Source: an uncultured Bacteroidales bacterium (lineage in GTDB: Bacteria > Bacteroidota > Bacteroidia > Bacteroidales > UBA3824). Taken from it: a stretch of DNA of 39,876 nucleotides. The position numbers and the translations under genes are program-made. Within the stretch, counting starts at the first letter, position 1. Every line of letters starts with the position of its first letter. Of the stretch, positions 31,830 to 39,876 are shown in pieces. The DNA is taken from positions 1 through 39,876 of the forward strand of contig CAJOJG010000026.1 in NCBI GenBank assembly GCA_905234655.1, in the 5' to 3' direction. The notes beneath the pieces are model-generated. The model saw only the letters and a list, made by a program, of their open reading frames with translations. It was not told the origin of the DNA and did no database searches.

Positions 31830-33527
31830 TTAAGCGTTGTCGTTAGAATTATAGTTACTTGCCTGGACGACGTTCACGATATAGTCGCCAAGATGCTCGC
31901 ACTCGTTGATGAAGTCCATGTAGCTTACACCAAGCTTGTAGCTGTACTTGTTCTCGCTGATGTCGACGATGCTGTACTCCTTGAGCATCTTTCTATAAGA
32001 GTTGATGTCCTTCTCGATTTCCATGGTCTTGTCGAGGTTGAACGGCACATCGTCAGAGCGTCTTAGCATGTCCATCATGTTGTCGATGGCCTTGTCGATG
32101 TAGCCAATCATCTTGTTGATGTTTGCGACCTGCTCGGGCGTGTATTCGAGCGACTCCTCGCGCTTGTGGTTGAGGGTGCGGCCGAGGTTGTTGCAGGCGT
32201 CGCCGACGCTCTCCAACTCGGACACAAGTTTGAGCATCTTAGGTATCTTGCGCTTTGATTCCTTGGACAACCGTCCGGCCTCCGACACTTTATTGATAAA
32301 GTTGGCGATTTCGACCTCCATCTTGTCGGTTATGCCTTCATACTTTATGACGCGGGCATATTCCGTCTCGAAATCCTTGTCCTTCTCGATGGTCATCAGG
32401 CTCTTGACGATGCCAAACATCTTCTGGCACCTCTCGCCGAATGTGATGATTTCGTTCTGAACCTCAGAAAGCACGATTTCCGAAGTCGAGGACAATAGGC
32501 TTGTGGATATGTACTTGAGCCTGAACTCCTCGTCGTCATCCGTGTCGGGTATGATTTTGGAAACCACCTTCTCTATCTGCGGCACAAACCACACGAGCAA
32601 CAATGTGTTGAAGATATTGAACGCCGTATGGAACGCCGAGAGTTTGAACATCTGGTTGGAGTCCGAGTGCAGCACATCGACCACGAACCAATCCACGGCA
32701 TCGCAAGCCCAGTAGAAGACCGGCAGTATAATCACCACGCCGACTACATTGAACAGCATGTGAGCCGCCGCAGCGCGCTTGGCCATCCGGTTTCCGACCG
32801 CCGCTCCGAGGACGGCAGTGACCGTCGTGCCGATATTCTGACCCATCGCCAAAGCCGCCGCCTGGTAGAAGCCGAAGCCGGGGATTTTAAGGTCGATGAG
32901 CATGAGGGTTATCGCCATAGTCACCGCCGACGACTGGACGATAGCCGTCACGACCGCGCCCACAAGCACGAACAGCAGTATCGTCAGGTAGCTGTCACAG
33001 TCAAGGTGCGACAACATCCCGGCGACATGCGCGCCAAGGTTAAGCTCCTGGGCGGCCGTCTGCAAGAACGAAAGACCCATGAAGAGCAAACTGAAACCGA
33101 AAATCGTCTGTGAAATGCTTTTTACCTTGCTGCTGACCTTGAAGAAGAAAGGAATGACGTAGACGGCCATCAGCGGCAGCGCAAACGATGAAATGTCAAT
33201 CTGGAAACCGATGGCGGAGATAAGCCACACAGTAGCCGTCGTGCCGATATTCGCGCCCATGACGACGCTTATGCTCTGCCGCAGGGTCATCGCGCCGGAT
33301 GTAACAAGACTGACCACGATAAGCGTCGTCGCGGAACTCGACTGAAGCATCATCGTCACCGCAATACCGGTCAGGATGCCGGTGTACCGGTGCTTGGTCA
33401 TAGCAGAAAGGACTTTGCCGAGCTTGTCGCCAGCAAATTTCTCAAGGCCGCTGCTCATAAGCGACATTCCGAAGAGGAACATCGCCACAGCGCCGAGGAT
33501 GGATAGAATGTTGGTTATAACGTCCAT
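31830..33527 (-). CDS. Na/Pi cotransporter family protein with PhoU-like C-terminal domain
   Basis: 565 residues. The membrane half (about 1-330) has the two inverted repeat signatures of the NptA/SLC34 family, MLQSSSATTLIVVSL and IVQSSAVTMAITLMLI, plus MGANIGTTATVWL and MGQNIGTTVTAVLGA. The C-terminal about 220 residues are helical and PhoU-like (LSEVQNEIITFGERCQKMF, ESVGDACNNLGRTL, ECEHLGDYIVNV). It couples sodium and phosphate movement across the inner membrane, or related anion transport. A consensus promoter is at 33571-33602. The downstream S8 protease gene follows after 30 bases. Confidence 0.93.
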   Translation of the reverse strand: MDVITNILSILGAVAMFLFGMSLMSSGLEKFAGDKLGKVLSAMTKHRYTGILTGIAVTMMLQSSSATTLIVVSLVTSGAMTLRQSISVVMGANIGTTATVWLISAIGFQIDISSFALPLMAVYVIPFFFKVSSKVKSISQTIFGFSLLFMGLSFLQTAAQELNLGAHVAGMLSHLDCDSYLTILLFVLVGAVVTAIVQSSAVTMAITLMLIDLKIPGFGFYQAAALAMGQNIGTTVTAVLGAAVGNRMAKRAAAAHMLFNVVGVVIILPVFYWACDAVDWFVVDVLHSDSNQMFKLSAFHTAFNIFNTLLLVWFVPQIEKVVSKIIPDTDDDEEFRLKYISTSLLSSTSEIVLSEVQNEIITFGERCQKMFGIVKSLMTIEKDKDFETEYARVIKYEGITDKMEVEIANFINKVSEAGRLSKESKRKIPKMLKLVSELESVGDACNNLGRTLNHKREESLEYTPEQVANINKMIGYIDKAIDNMMDMLRRSDDVPFNLDKTMEIEKDINSYRKMLKEYSIVDISENKYSYKLGVSYMDFINECEHLGDYIVNVVQASNYNSNDNA

Positions 33528-33570
33528 TGGATATAATAAGAACAGTAAGAAAACCTTTCCTTACCGGCTA

Positions 33571-33602
33571 CAAAATTACCACATAACAGCGATATTTTCA
33601 AA
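33571..33602 (-). promoter_or_regulatory. Promoter of the Na/Pi transporter - S8 protease operon
   Basis: Minus strand: TTTG at 33599-33602, 20 bases, TAATTTTG at 33571-33578. Full consensus. Confidence 0.65.
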
Positions 33603-33696
33603 TTTTTCAGGAAAATAATTCTTAAATATTAGTGCAATATCCCTCAAGTTTAGAAATATTAACCTTTTCATAATCCTAAAATCCGACGATATGGAT

Positions 33697-33704
33697 TAAC
33701 TTTG
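33697..33704 (+). promoter_or_regulatory. Candidate -7 box of the DUF5686 gene
   Basis: TAACTTTG with GC following, about 25 bases before the first start codon. No TTTG at -33. Confidence 0.4.
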
Positions 33705-33725
33705 CACCATGAAACATAGCACGTT

Positions 33726-36206
33726 ATGACAATGAAAAACTCAATGATTATGAGATATTTGCTTACTTTAGTACTGACGACATTGACCCTCCTGGGATCT
33801 TCGGCGCAGACTAAGATACGCGGGACAGTGACCGACGGGGAGACCGGCGAGCCGCTGCCCTTCGTCAGCATAGTATTCAAAGGCACTACAACCGGCACAA
33901 TCTCCGGCATCGACGGCAACTTCTTCATCCAAGGAAACGTCGACGCGGACACCCTGGAGTTCTCCATGATGGGATACACGCCATACTTCCATAAGGTCAT
34001 CAAGAACTCGTACCAGGAAGTCCAAGCCGTCATGACCACCGACAACTACGAGCTCAACGAAATCGTCGTCCACCCGGGCGAAAACCCCGCATGGCGCATA
34101 ATGCGCAACGTCGCCTCCCACCGGAAACAGAACGACCCCGACCGCCTCGACTCGTACTCATTCGAGGTATACAACAAGATGGAAATAGACATCAACAACC
34201 TCCGCGAGGACTTCGCGTCTAAAGGAATCCTAAAGAACTTCAACTTCATAATGTCATACGCCGACACCTCCGCAGAGACCGGCAAGGTGTACCTGCCAGT
34301 GATGATTTCGGAATCGCTCTCCGAAGTCGCACACAAGAAGAACCCGCAGCGCAAGAAGGAAACCATAAAAGCCTCCAAAATCTCAGGCGTCGAGAACGAG
34401 AGCATCTCCCAATACACCGGACAGATGTACATCGACGTCAACATCTACAAGAACTACATCCCGGCATTCGGACACGAGTTTGTATCGCCGGTGTCGGACT
34501 TCTGGAAAGCAAACTACAAGTTCTACCTCCTCGACAGCGCGTACCAGGACGGCCACTACCTCTACCACCTCTCCTTCCGACCCAAACACAAGCAGACATA
34601 CACCTTCACAGGCGACATGTGGATAGCCGACACGACATGGGCGGTGAAAAAAGTCCAGGCTAAGATGGCCACCGACGTCAACATAAACTACATCAACAAC
34701 TACATAATCTCGCAGGAATACGACCTCGTGGACTCCGCATGGTTCCTGACGAAGGAGGAAATGTTCATGGACATCAACTTCACAGACTCCACAATGGGAT
34801 TCTTCGGCAGGAAGACGATGACAAGGCGCGACGTGAAAATCAACCCGCCGTTCACAGACGGAGACTTCTCGCAGGTCGCCACGGAAGAGACCATTGTCGA
34901 GGACAACGCCCAGCACCGCGACGACAGCTTTTGGGCGGCATCGCGCCACGAGCAACTCTCCGAAAAGGAGAGCAACATCTACCAAATGGTGGACTCCATA
35001 AAGGAGGTCCCGGTCTTCAAGACAATCACAAACAGCGTCGAGATGTTCCTCGGCGGCTACTGGAAATACAAATGGTGGGAGTTCGGACCCTACTTCAAGC
35101 TGCTTAGCCACAACGAGATAGAAGGATGGCGGACACGCATCGGCGGCCGCACGAGCAACGCCTTCAGCACTAACCTCATGCTCTCGGCATACGGCGCATA
35201 CGGCTTCAAGGACGAAAAATTCAAGTACGGCCTCGGCGCGCTATACCTGTTCAACAAGAACCCACGTCGCGGCGTCACCGCAGAAATAAAACACGACTAC
35301 GAAAAACTTGGACAGAGCATCAACGCACTGACCGAGGACAACATCATGTCCACAATCCTCGCCCGCACGAAGAACATACACCTCCTGCTCGTCGACGAGA
35401 TGAGAGGCGAGTACGAGCACGAGTACTTCAACGGTTTTAGCAACACAATCGGCGCACGATACCTCAAAATCACGCCAAGCGTATACATTCCGTTCAGGAA
35501 CGAGTCCTTGGACTACGACTACAAACAGCTCGAATCATACGAAATCTCCTACAACCTCCACTTCTGCTACAACGAAAAATTCGTCTCCGGCGAGTTCACC
35601 CGCGTCAGCATGGGCAGTAACGGCTTCCCGTCCCTCGACCTCGAGCTTACCGCCGGCACATGGGACAACCATGGCAGCTACAAGAACTACTACCGTGCGA
35701 TTGGCATGATTTCACAGAAAGTGTCATTCGGCCCGCTTGGAAAAATGAGGTACATCATCGAGGGCGGAAAGGTGTTCGGCCACGTGCCGTTCCCGCTCCT
35801 CAAACTCCACGAAGGAAACGAGACATACGCATTCGACAAGTACGCATTCAACATGATGAACCTGTACGAATTTGCATCCGACACATACATGAGCGTCACC
35901 GCCGAGCACCACTTCAACGGCTTCTTCTTCAACCGCCTGCCCCTCCTGCGCAAACTAAAATGGCGCGAAGTGCTTTACGGCAAGGGGCTTGTCGGCGACA
36001 TCAGCGACAAGAACTGCCGACAGAACGCCATCATGGATTTCCCCTCGACATTGGGCGACGTCAACAAGCCATACTTCGAGGCCGGCGTCGGCATAGAGAA
36101 CATATTCCGCTTCTTCCGCGTCGACGGAGTATGGCGACTCTCTCACCTCGACAACCCCGACGCAAAGAAATTCGCTCTCCTGTTCAAAGTGCAAGTCATA
36201 CTGTAA
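33726..36206 (+). CDS. DUF5686 family outer-membrane protein with carboxypeptidase-regulatory-like N-terminal domain
   Basis: 826 residues. A signal peptide ends at SSAQ; the true start may be the ATG at 33732 (MKNSMIMRYLLTLVL). A CarboxypepD_reg-like domain (IRGTVTDGETGEPLPFVSIV, GTISGIDGNFFI, FSMMGYTPY) resembles those of TonB-dependent transporters. The long DUF5686 region (NPAWRIMRNVASHRKQNDPD, SYSFEVYNKMEIDI, YHLSFRPKHKQTYTFTGDMW, PYFKLLSHNEIEGWRTRIGG) ends in amphipathic strands (LRKLKWREVLYGKGLVGDIS, RLSHLDNPDAKKFALLFKVQ) typical of an outer-membrane barrel. It may be an outer-membrane channel or assembly factor; the function of DUF5686 is not established. Divergent from the Na/Pi transporter gene. 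Confidence 0.9.
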   Translation: MTMKNSMIMRYLLTLVLTTLTLLGSSAQTKIRGTVTDGETGEPLPFVSIVFKGTTTGTISGIDGNFFIQGNVDADTLEFSMMGYTPYFHKVIKNSYQEVQAVMTTDNYELNEIVVHPGENPAWRIMRNVASHRKQNDPDRLDSYSFEVYNKMEIDINNLREDFASKGILKNFNFIMSYADTSAETGKVYLPVMISESLSEVAHKKNPQRKKETIKASKISGVENESISQYTGQMYIDVNIYKNYIPAFGHEFVSPVSDFWKANYKFYLLDSAYQDGHYLYHLSFRPKHKQTYTFTGDMWIADTTWAVKKVQAKMATDVNINYINNYIISQEYDLVDSAWFLTKEEMFMDINFTDSTMGFFGRKTMTRRDVKINPPFTDGDFSQVATEETIVEDNAQHRDDSFWAASRHEQLSEKESNIYQMVDSIKEVPVFKTITNSVEMFLGGYWKYKWWEFGPYFKLLSHNEIEGWRTRIGGRTSNAFSTNLMLSAYGAYGFKDEKFKYGLGALYLFNKNPRRGVTAEIKHDYEKLGQSINALTEDNIMSTILARTKNIHLLLVDEMRGEYEHEYFNGFSNTIGARYLKITPSVYIPFRNESLDYDYKQLESYEISYNLHFCYNEKFVSGEFTRVSMGSNGFPSLDLELTAGTWDNHGSYKNYYRAIGMISQKVSFGPLGKMRYIIEGGKVFGHVPFPLLKLHEGNETYAFDKYAFNMMNLYEFASDTYMSVTAEHHFNGFFFNRLPLLRKLKWREVLYGKGLVGDISDKNCRQNAIMDFPSTLGDVNKPYFEAGVGIENIFRFFRVDGVWRLSHLDNPDAKKFALLFKVQVIL

Positions 36207-36411
36207 CGTCAACCGTTACAAAGCCGTCAAAATGATTACAAGTTACAGAATATCAGACGCTAACCTTTGGAAATCAGTTGTTGAAAACGCCTTTGATTCG
36301 TTTCGTTGGGACAAAAATTATTAAAATCTGTGTTCCATTTCCAAATAGTAAAACCAATTAAAAAGTAAAACGAAATGAGAAAAAAGACAATGTTCCAACT
36401 TTCAATTCCCT

Positions 36412-37965
36412 TCACACCACCTCAATCTTCACATCATGGTGCGCCTTCCGCTTGCTCCAGCCGATGCCGACCAAGAGAATCTTGTTTGACAATCCTTGCA
36501 AAGCCGCCGGATAGTTTTTCGCTTTTATTTGGTCGATTGCGCCTTGGGCGGATTTTTTGCTTTTGAGTTCGACGACGATTGCGGGGCGCGTGGAACCGGG
36601 CAACGGCAAGAAAACCATATCCGCAAATCCCTTGCCCGCAGGCTGTTCGCGGAAAATCTTGTAATAACGCTTGGCGGCGTAATACGCCAATGTAATCGCG
36701 CACGCCATCGAATTTTCGTCCTTGTATTTGATGATTGACGACGTCTCAAAGCGGTACTTGTCAAACACCTCGGAAATGTAATCGACATCTTGGGCTATCG
36801 TCTTGTTAATCAACGTCAAAGAATCGTCCAACGCCTTGGAAACCTCGCCCCAGCCGGCGTGTCCGATTGAAAGTTCAAATTCCTGTGCGACCTCAGTGTT
36901 TGGAATCCTTACGGTACTGTCCTCAGGATTGAAAGACAGGTAGCCGAGGTGTGCGAGCAACGTCAAAACATCGTCGCTTGTGTCGATGTTTTTCATATCA
37001 TTGCGGAAACTTGCCGTTTTTATTGTTACGCTCTCGCCGTTGAGCATCTTTATGATTTTTTGCTGCACTGCGTCATGGTCGATGCCGATATAGTGTTCTA
37101 TGGTTGTGTAGGCGGCGGATTTCGACCAATGGCTGTTGTAATTGTGTTTTTCGATGGCGAGCATCACCGAGTTTGGATTGAACATTGACTTTTCATCGCC
37201 GATAATGTAGCCGTCGTAACTATGTTTCATTAACTCAAAATCCATTTGATGCCTCTCGCACAGAGTTTTCACTTGCCGCTCTGTAAACCCATAATATTGC
37301 GCTGAATCGCCCGGGTCAATTATACTAAATTCCATAAAATTGTTCAACGCCGACTGCGCTTCAACTTTTATAATAGGCAGAATACCAGTCATATACACCA
37401 ACAGGAAAACATCGTCGGCGGTGTTGGACTTGAACATTGAGCGCAGGAAATTGATGTATTTTTTCTGTGTCTTTTCGTCAATTTCCCTCACCAACTTGTC
37501 CCATTCGTCGATGATTAGGACAAAACGGTCGCCTGTCGCTTTGTGGATTTCATCAAGAGCATTGCTCAATATATCAGTTTCTTGCAAAAACGGATAAGAA
37601 TCTTTGATGTCCTTGATTATTTCTTTTTGTGCATCTTCCACAACGGTTTTGTCGTCCATCATCGAAAATTTGTTCCAATCGATATAAATCGTCGGATACT
37701 TGTTGAGATGCTTTTTGTAACTCTCTTTTTTTGAAATTTCCAAGTCGTCGAACAAACCGGACGAAACCGATTTCCTGTCGTAATAGGCATAAATCATCTT
37801 TGCGGCGACGGACTTGCCGAATCGCCGTGGCCGCGACACGCAAATATAGCGGTGAGAGGTGTCGAGGTTTTCGTTCAAAATCTCTATCAATCCTGACTTG
37901 TCGATGAAGTCAGAGTTCAAAATGCCCCGGAATGCCAAATTGCCTTTGTCGATGAATGTGCCCAT
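36412..37965 (-). CDS. AAA-ATPase-like protein with C-terminal PD-(D/E)XK domain
   Basis: 517 residues, full length for the PF09820 + PF08011 family that is abundant in Bacteroidota. P-loop RPRRFGKS (45-52), Walker B FVLIIDEWDKLV, family segments YPTIYIDWNKF, MTGILPIIKVEAQSALNNFM, YYGFTERQVKTLCE and DGYIIGDEKSMFNPNSV, and the nuclease-like C-terminus GFADMVFLPLPG with AIVVELKSKKSAQGAIDQI (D...ExK). The role of this family is unresolved; proposed roles are in genome conflict or mobile DNA. It has its own full promoter (37991-38022). The gap 36207-36411 to the DUF5686 gene shows nothing recognisable. Confidence 0.9.
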   Translation of the reverse strand: MGTFIDKGNLAFRGILNSDFIDKSGLIEILNENLDTSHRYICVSRPRRFGKSVAAKMIYAYYDRKSVSSGLFDDLEISKKESYKKHLNKYPTIYIDWNKFSMMDDKTVVEDAQKEIIKDIKDSYPFLQETDILSNALDEIHKATGDRFVLIIDEWDKLVREIDEKTQKKYINFLRSMFKSNTADDVFLLVYMTGILPIIKVEAQSALNNFMEFSIIDPGDSAQYYGFTERQVKTLCERHQMDFELMKHSYDGYIIGDEKSMFNPNSVMLAIEKHNYNSHWSKSAAYTTIEHYIGIDHDAVQQKIIKMLNGESVTIKTASFRNDMKNIDTSDDVLTLLAHLGYLSFNPEDSTVRIPNTEVAQEFELSIGHAGWGEVSKALDDSLTLINKTIAQDVDYISEVFDKYRFETSSIIKYKDENSMACAITLAYYAAKRYYKIFREQPAGKGFADMVFLPLPGSTRPAIVVELKSKKSAQGAIDQIKAKNYPAALQGLSNKILLVGIGWSKRKAHHDVKIEVV

Positions 37966-37990
37966 AGTCGAATTGCTTTTTATTACGCCA

Positions 37991-38022
37991 CAAATTTAAA
38001 AATTATTTCTGTCAATCACAAA
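37991..38022 (-). promoter_or_regulatory. Promoter of the AAA-ATPase-like gene
   Basis: Minus strand: TTTG at 38019-38022, 20 bases, TAAATTTG at 37991-37998, 26 bases before the ATG. Confidence 0.65.
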
Positions 38023-38101
38023 AAAATATCTTTGTCCAAAACCTTTATACAATCTGTCCAAAAATTTGTTACAAATCGTCAAAATATCTGATACAGAAAT
38101 A

Positions 38102-38134
38102 TTTGGAAGATATATTTCATTTGCATTAACTTTG
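38102..38134 (+). promoter_or_regulatory. Promoter of the small secreted-protein / beta-barrel operon
   Basis: TTTG at 38102-38105, 21 bases, TAACTTTG at 38127-38134. Confidence 0.6.
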
Positions 38135-38211
38135 CGGCGGAAGAAAAATAGAAAAAAATTGCCGTAAATATGTAACCTTTTTGACGGAGGCGACACTAAG
38201 AGGAAAACAAA

Positions 38212-38406
38212 ATGAAAAACTTATCAGAAATGGACATACACATCGGCAGAATGATTCCAACTCAAATGCAACCGCTCGAATGTTTACAGCATCTTCTCGC
38301 GCAAAGACCTCAACGCCGGGATGCTGATAATCATCTCGCGCATCTTGCACCACAACTTTTTGACAGACCTCTCGCCGCTGGCAGAGGAACAAGAGGAGAA
38401 CAATAA
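38212..38406 (+). pseudogene. Possible frameshifted small gene in the operon leader
   Basis: An ATG frame at 38212 starts MKNLSEMDIHIGRMIPTQMQ. Codon use in it turns poor after about 38279. In the next frame, from 38279, good genome-like codons read NVYSIFSRKDLNAGMLIIIS, then RILHHNFLTDLSPLAEEQEE and a stop at 38409-38411 (TAA). Joining the two by one shift near 38279 would give a protein of about 66 residues. It may be a broken small gene, or an untranslated leader with chance frames. It lies between the promoter and the first clear gene of the operon. Confidence 0.3.
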
Positions 38407-38434
38407 TGTATAACAGTTTAATACACAACGCAAA

Positions 38435-38962
38435 ATGAGAAAAACAATTTTGACAATGATGCTTACATTCCTTTTCGCGAATGTATTTGCAGGCAAGGGC
38501 AACACCGTAAAACTTCTTTCGGGCAGTATCGACGTGCTGAAGGAGAGCGCGACGGCGGTTTTGGAAATGGACTATTCCGAGACCACATGGGAGGAGGACG
38601 AGGACTACGAACTCTGGTGCGGCAGCGATTTTGAAGAACGGGTGAAAGTGTCCACAAAGGCGTTTGAAAAGAAGTTCAACGTAACGTCCAAAGGCTTGAA
38701 AATCAAGAATGAAGACAGCGGCGCAAAATACAAAATCGTCTTCAAGGTAATCGACCTTGAACAGCACCAAAGCATGAGCATGTGGGGTCGCCTGACTATG
38801 GAAGTAACCGGCAAAATCGATGTCATCAACATCGCTACGGGTGAAAACGTCCTGAGCCTTCAACTGACTACAATCCAAGGCGAGGCGGATTTCGCTATGA
38901 ACGACAGAATAATCAAGGCGTTCTCAAACGTCGCGGAAAGGCTGTTCGGAAAAATAAAGTAA
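38435..38962 (+). CDS. Secreted protein of unknown function
   Basis: 175 residues with a signal peptide (MRKTILTMMLTFLFANVFAG). The mature domain alternates strands and one or two helices (VKLLSGSIDVLKESATAVLE, EEDEDYELWCGSDFEERVKV, FNVTSKGLKI, KYKIVFKVIDLEQH, WGRLTMEVTGKIDVIN) and ends in an amphipathic helix (DRIIKAFSNVAERLFGKI). Similar hypothetical exported proteins occur in Bacteroidota, but I know no named domain. It is followed after 35 bases by the beta-barrel gene and shares its promoter and terminator. Confidence 0.7.
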   Translation: MRKTILTMMLTFLFANVFAGKGNTVKLLSGSIDVLKESATAVLEMDYSETTWEEDEDYELWCGSDFEERVKVSTKAFEKKFNVTSKGLKIKNEDSGAKYKIVFKVIDLEQHQSMSMWGRLTMEVTGKIDVINIATGENVLSLQLTTIQGEADFAMNDRIIKAFSNVAERLFGKIK

Positions 38963-38997
38963 TCTAATAGTACTAATATTCAAATAATTATAAAAAA

Positions 38998-39525
38998 ATG
39001 AAAAAAATTCTAATTCTATTTGCGTGCATTATGGGCAGTATTTTTGCTAATGCACAAGACTACATCACCAAAGGCTACCGTGGTTTTGGTGAAATCGGTG
39101 TTCATCCTATCGTAACCGATTATGGTTACGACTGCGTAGCAATCACAACTTCGCACGGCTATCAGTTCAATCCGTACTTGTTTTTGGGCGGTGGATTTTC
39201 GAGTCAGTATCACTTTATCAGCGATGACTACGGCGACGATTCTTACACGGAAGTTGCATGGTTCGTGGATTTTAATGTCGGCATGGGCAAGCGAATTGCG
39301 CCATTTTTCGATTTCAAATTGGGTTACACTGCGGGAGATTATTCTGGACTTTACCTTGCTCCGTCCGTAGGTGTAAGATTTCTGAGGTTCAATCTCTCAG
39401 TCGGTTACGAACTTGAAAGTTTCTCATCTTTCAACTCTGGCAACAAGATTTACTATATGGACGAATCAATCAACACTGGCGCAATTATGTTCAATTTTGC
39501 CGTTGACTGGGGCGCAAGAAAGTAA
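38998..39525 (+). CDS. Small outer-membrane beta-barrel protein
   Basis: 175 residues, signal peptide MKKILILFACIMGSIFANAQ. The mature protein is a series of alternating strands with aromatic girdles and glycine turns (GFGEIGVHPIVTDYGY, FNPYLFLGGGFSSQYHF, AWFVDFNVGMGKRIAPFFDF, KLGYTAGDYSGLYLAPSVGV, RFNLSVGYELESF) and ends in a strand (GAIMFNFAVDWGARK). This fits an eight-stranded porin-like/OmpW-like barrel. Probably co-expressed with the secreted protein upstream. Function unknown. Confidence 0.75.
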   Translation: MKKILILFACIMGSIFANAQDYITKGYRGFGEIGVHPIVTDYGYDCVAITTSHGYQFNPYLFLGGGFSSQYHFISDDYGDDSYTEVAWFVDFNVGMGKRIAPFFDFKLGYTAGDYSGLYLAPSVGVRFLRFNLSVGYELESFSSFNSGNKIYYMDESINTGAIMFNFAVDWGARK

Positions 39526-39540
39526 GTGTTTGTTGAGTAA

Positions 39541-39582
39541 AAATAAGGTTGCTAAAAGATTGAATTTGGCAACCTTATTTTT
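39541..39582 (+). terminator. Intrinsic terminator after the beta-barrel gene
   Basis: Perfect 12-bp stem, AAATAAGGTTGC (39541-39552) with GCAACCTTATTT (39569-39580), ending in a T run. Confidence 0.82.
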
Positions 39583-39656
39583 GCGTTTGTATGATATTGT
39601 AATGTCATAATAAAGAATAATTCCAAAGAGAAGTAAAAATGTTTGCAATTATTTTG

Positions 39657-39664
39657 TAACTTTG
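39657..39664 (+). promoter_or_regulatory. Candidate -7 box for the last gene
   Basis: TAACTTTG, 20 bases before the ATG at 39684. No TTTG at the expected -33 distance. Confidence 0.4.
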
Positions 39665-39683
39665 CGACCAAAACGCAACTACA

Positions 39684-39876
39684 ATGAAAAAACTCCTCAT
39701 ATCCTTAATCCTTGCCCTGACGTTTTTCAGTGTCAACGGGCAAACCGAGATCGATTCGTTAATTCGATTGAAAGCAAACATCGAAAATGCGGCTGTATTT
39801 GACGAAAAACAGTATTCAGAAACTGTCAATTCGTTGATTTTCTGTTATATGAACATCAGCGACTATTATAAGGCAA
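39684..39876 (+). CDS. Exported protein, N-terminal part (cut by window edge)
   Basis: 64 codons to the window edge: signal peptide MKKLLISLILALTFFSVNGQ, then a helical start (TEIDSLIRLKANIENAAVFD, SLIFCYMNISDYYKA) that could open a TPR-type domain. Too short to identify. Confidence 0.65.
   Translation, partial: MKKLLISLILALTFFSVNGQTEIDSLIRLKANIENAAVFDEKQYSETVNSLIFCYMNISDYYKA

Noticed and set aside
1..39876. CRISPR array, prophage, or complete insertion sequence
   Set aside because: No regularly spaced repeats of CRISPR size, no phage structural or integrase genes, and no transposase were seen.

Overview
The window is a stretch of Bacteroidota chromosome, most likely from an uncultured gut-type member of the order Bacteroidales. 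The evidence is the protein families (DUF2723, DUF5686, DUF6427, class I fumarase, NptA-type Na/Pi transporter, InlB-repeat lipoprotein), the RhuM and AAA/PD-(D/E)XK accessory genes, and many promoters of the Bacteroidota form TTTG-N19..21-TAnnTTTG with little Shine-Dalgarno. Core genes are moderately GC-rich with C/G-ending codons. Accessory genes are clearly AT-richer.

Layout. 1-1245 (-) is the 5' part of carB. 1357-5265 is an AT-rich accessory block holding a three-gene ABC-three-component (ABC-3C) conflict operon with an Mrr-like nuclease subunit, a lipoprotein gene, and a second carB 5' end that stops after 34 codons. The carB 5' end and its promoter therefore flank the block as a direct repeat. 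5387-6010 is a chimeric RhuM/Schlafen-like remnant. 6074-10599 (+) holds purD, a four-helix-bundle IVS-type protein, class I fumarase and a DUF6427-type membrane protein. 10636-14772 (-) holds a hydrolase-nucleotidase fusion, then a PP2C phosphatase and Ser/Thr kinase pair, both membrane-anchored with extracytoplasmic cell-wall-type domains. 15140-16473 holds an InlB-repeat lipoprotein, a terminator, a MITE/REP-like palindrome and two iteron-like repeats in front of a truncated ATPase. 17004-22546 (-) is a DUF2723 gene followed by a sigma-54 response regulator and its histidine kinase. 22798-22868 is tRNA-Gln(TTG), preceded by 11-bp helically phased repeats.

22922-31799 (-) is the most unusual region. 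Three proteins (24692-25852, 25883-28420, 29346-31799) begin with the same divergent domain of about 150 residues, which I cannot assign to a named family. One continues into three beta-sandwich repeats with no membrane segment. One continues into five such repeats, a transmembrane helix and a periplasmic part. One continues into a proline-rich linker, a transmembrane helix and an exported subtilisin-type (S8) protease. A fourth protein (22922-24643) is a membrane-anchored beta-repeat protein in the same operon. My inference is a cell-envelope system in which a shared cytosolic domain links a membrane-tethered protease to Ig-like scaffold proteins. The protease gene follows a Na/Pi transporter gene in the same operon.

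33726-39876 holds a DUF5686 outer-membrane protein, an AAA ATPase with a PD-(D/E)XK domain, a small secreted-protein/beta-barrel operon behind a strong promoter, and the start of one more exported protein.
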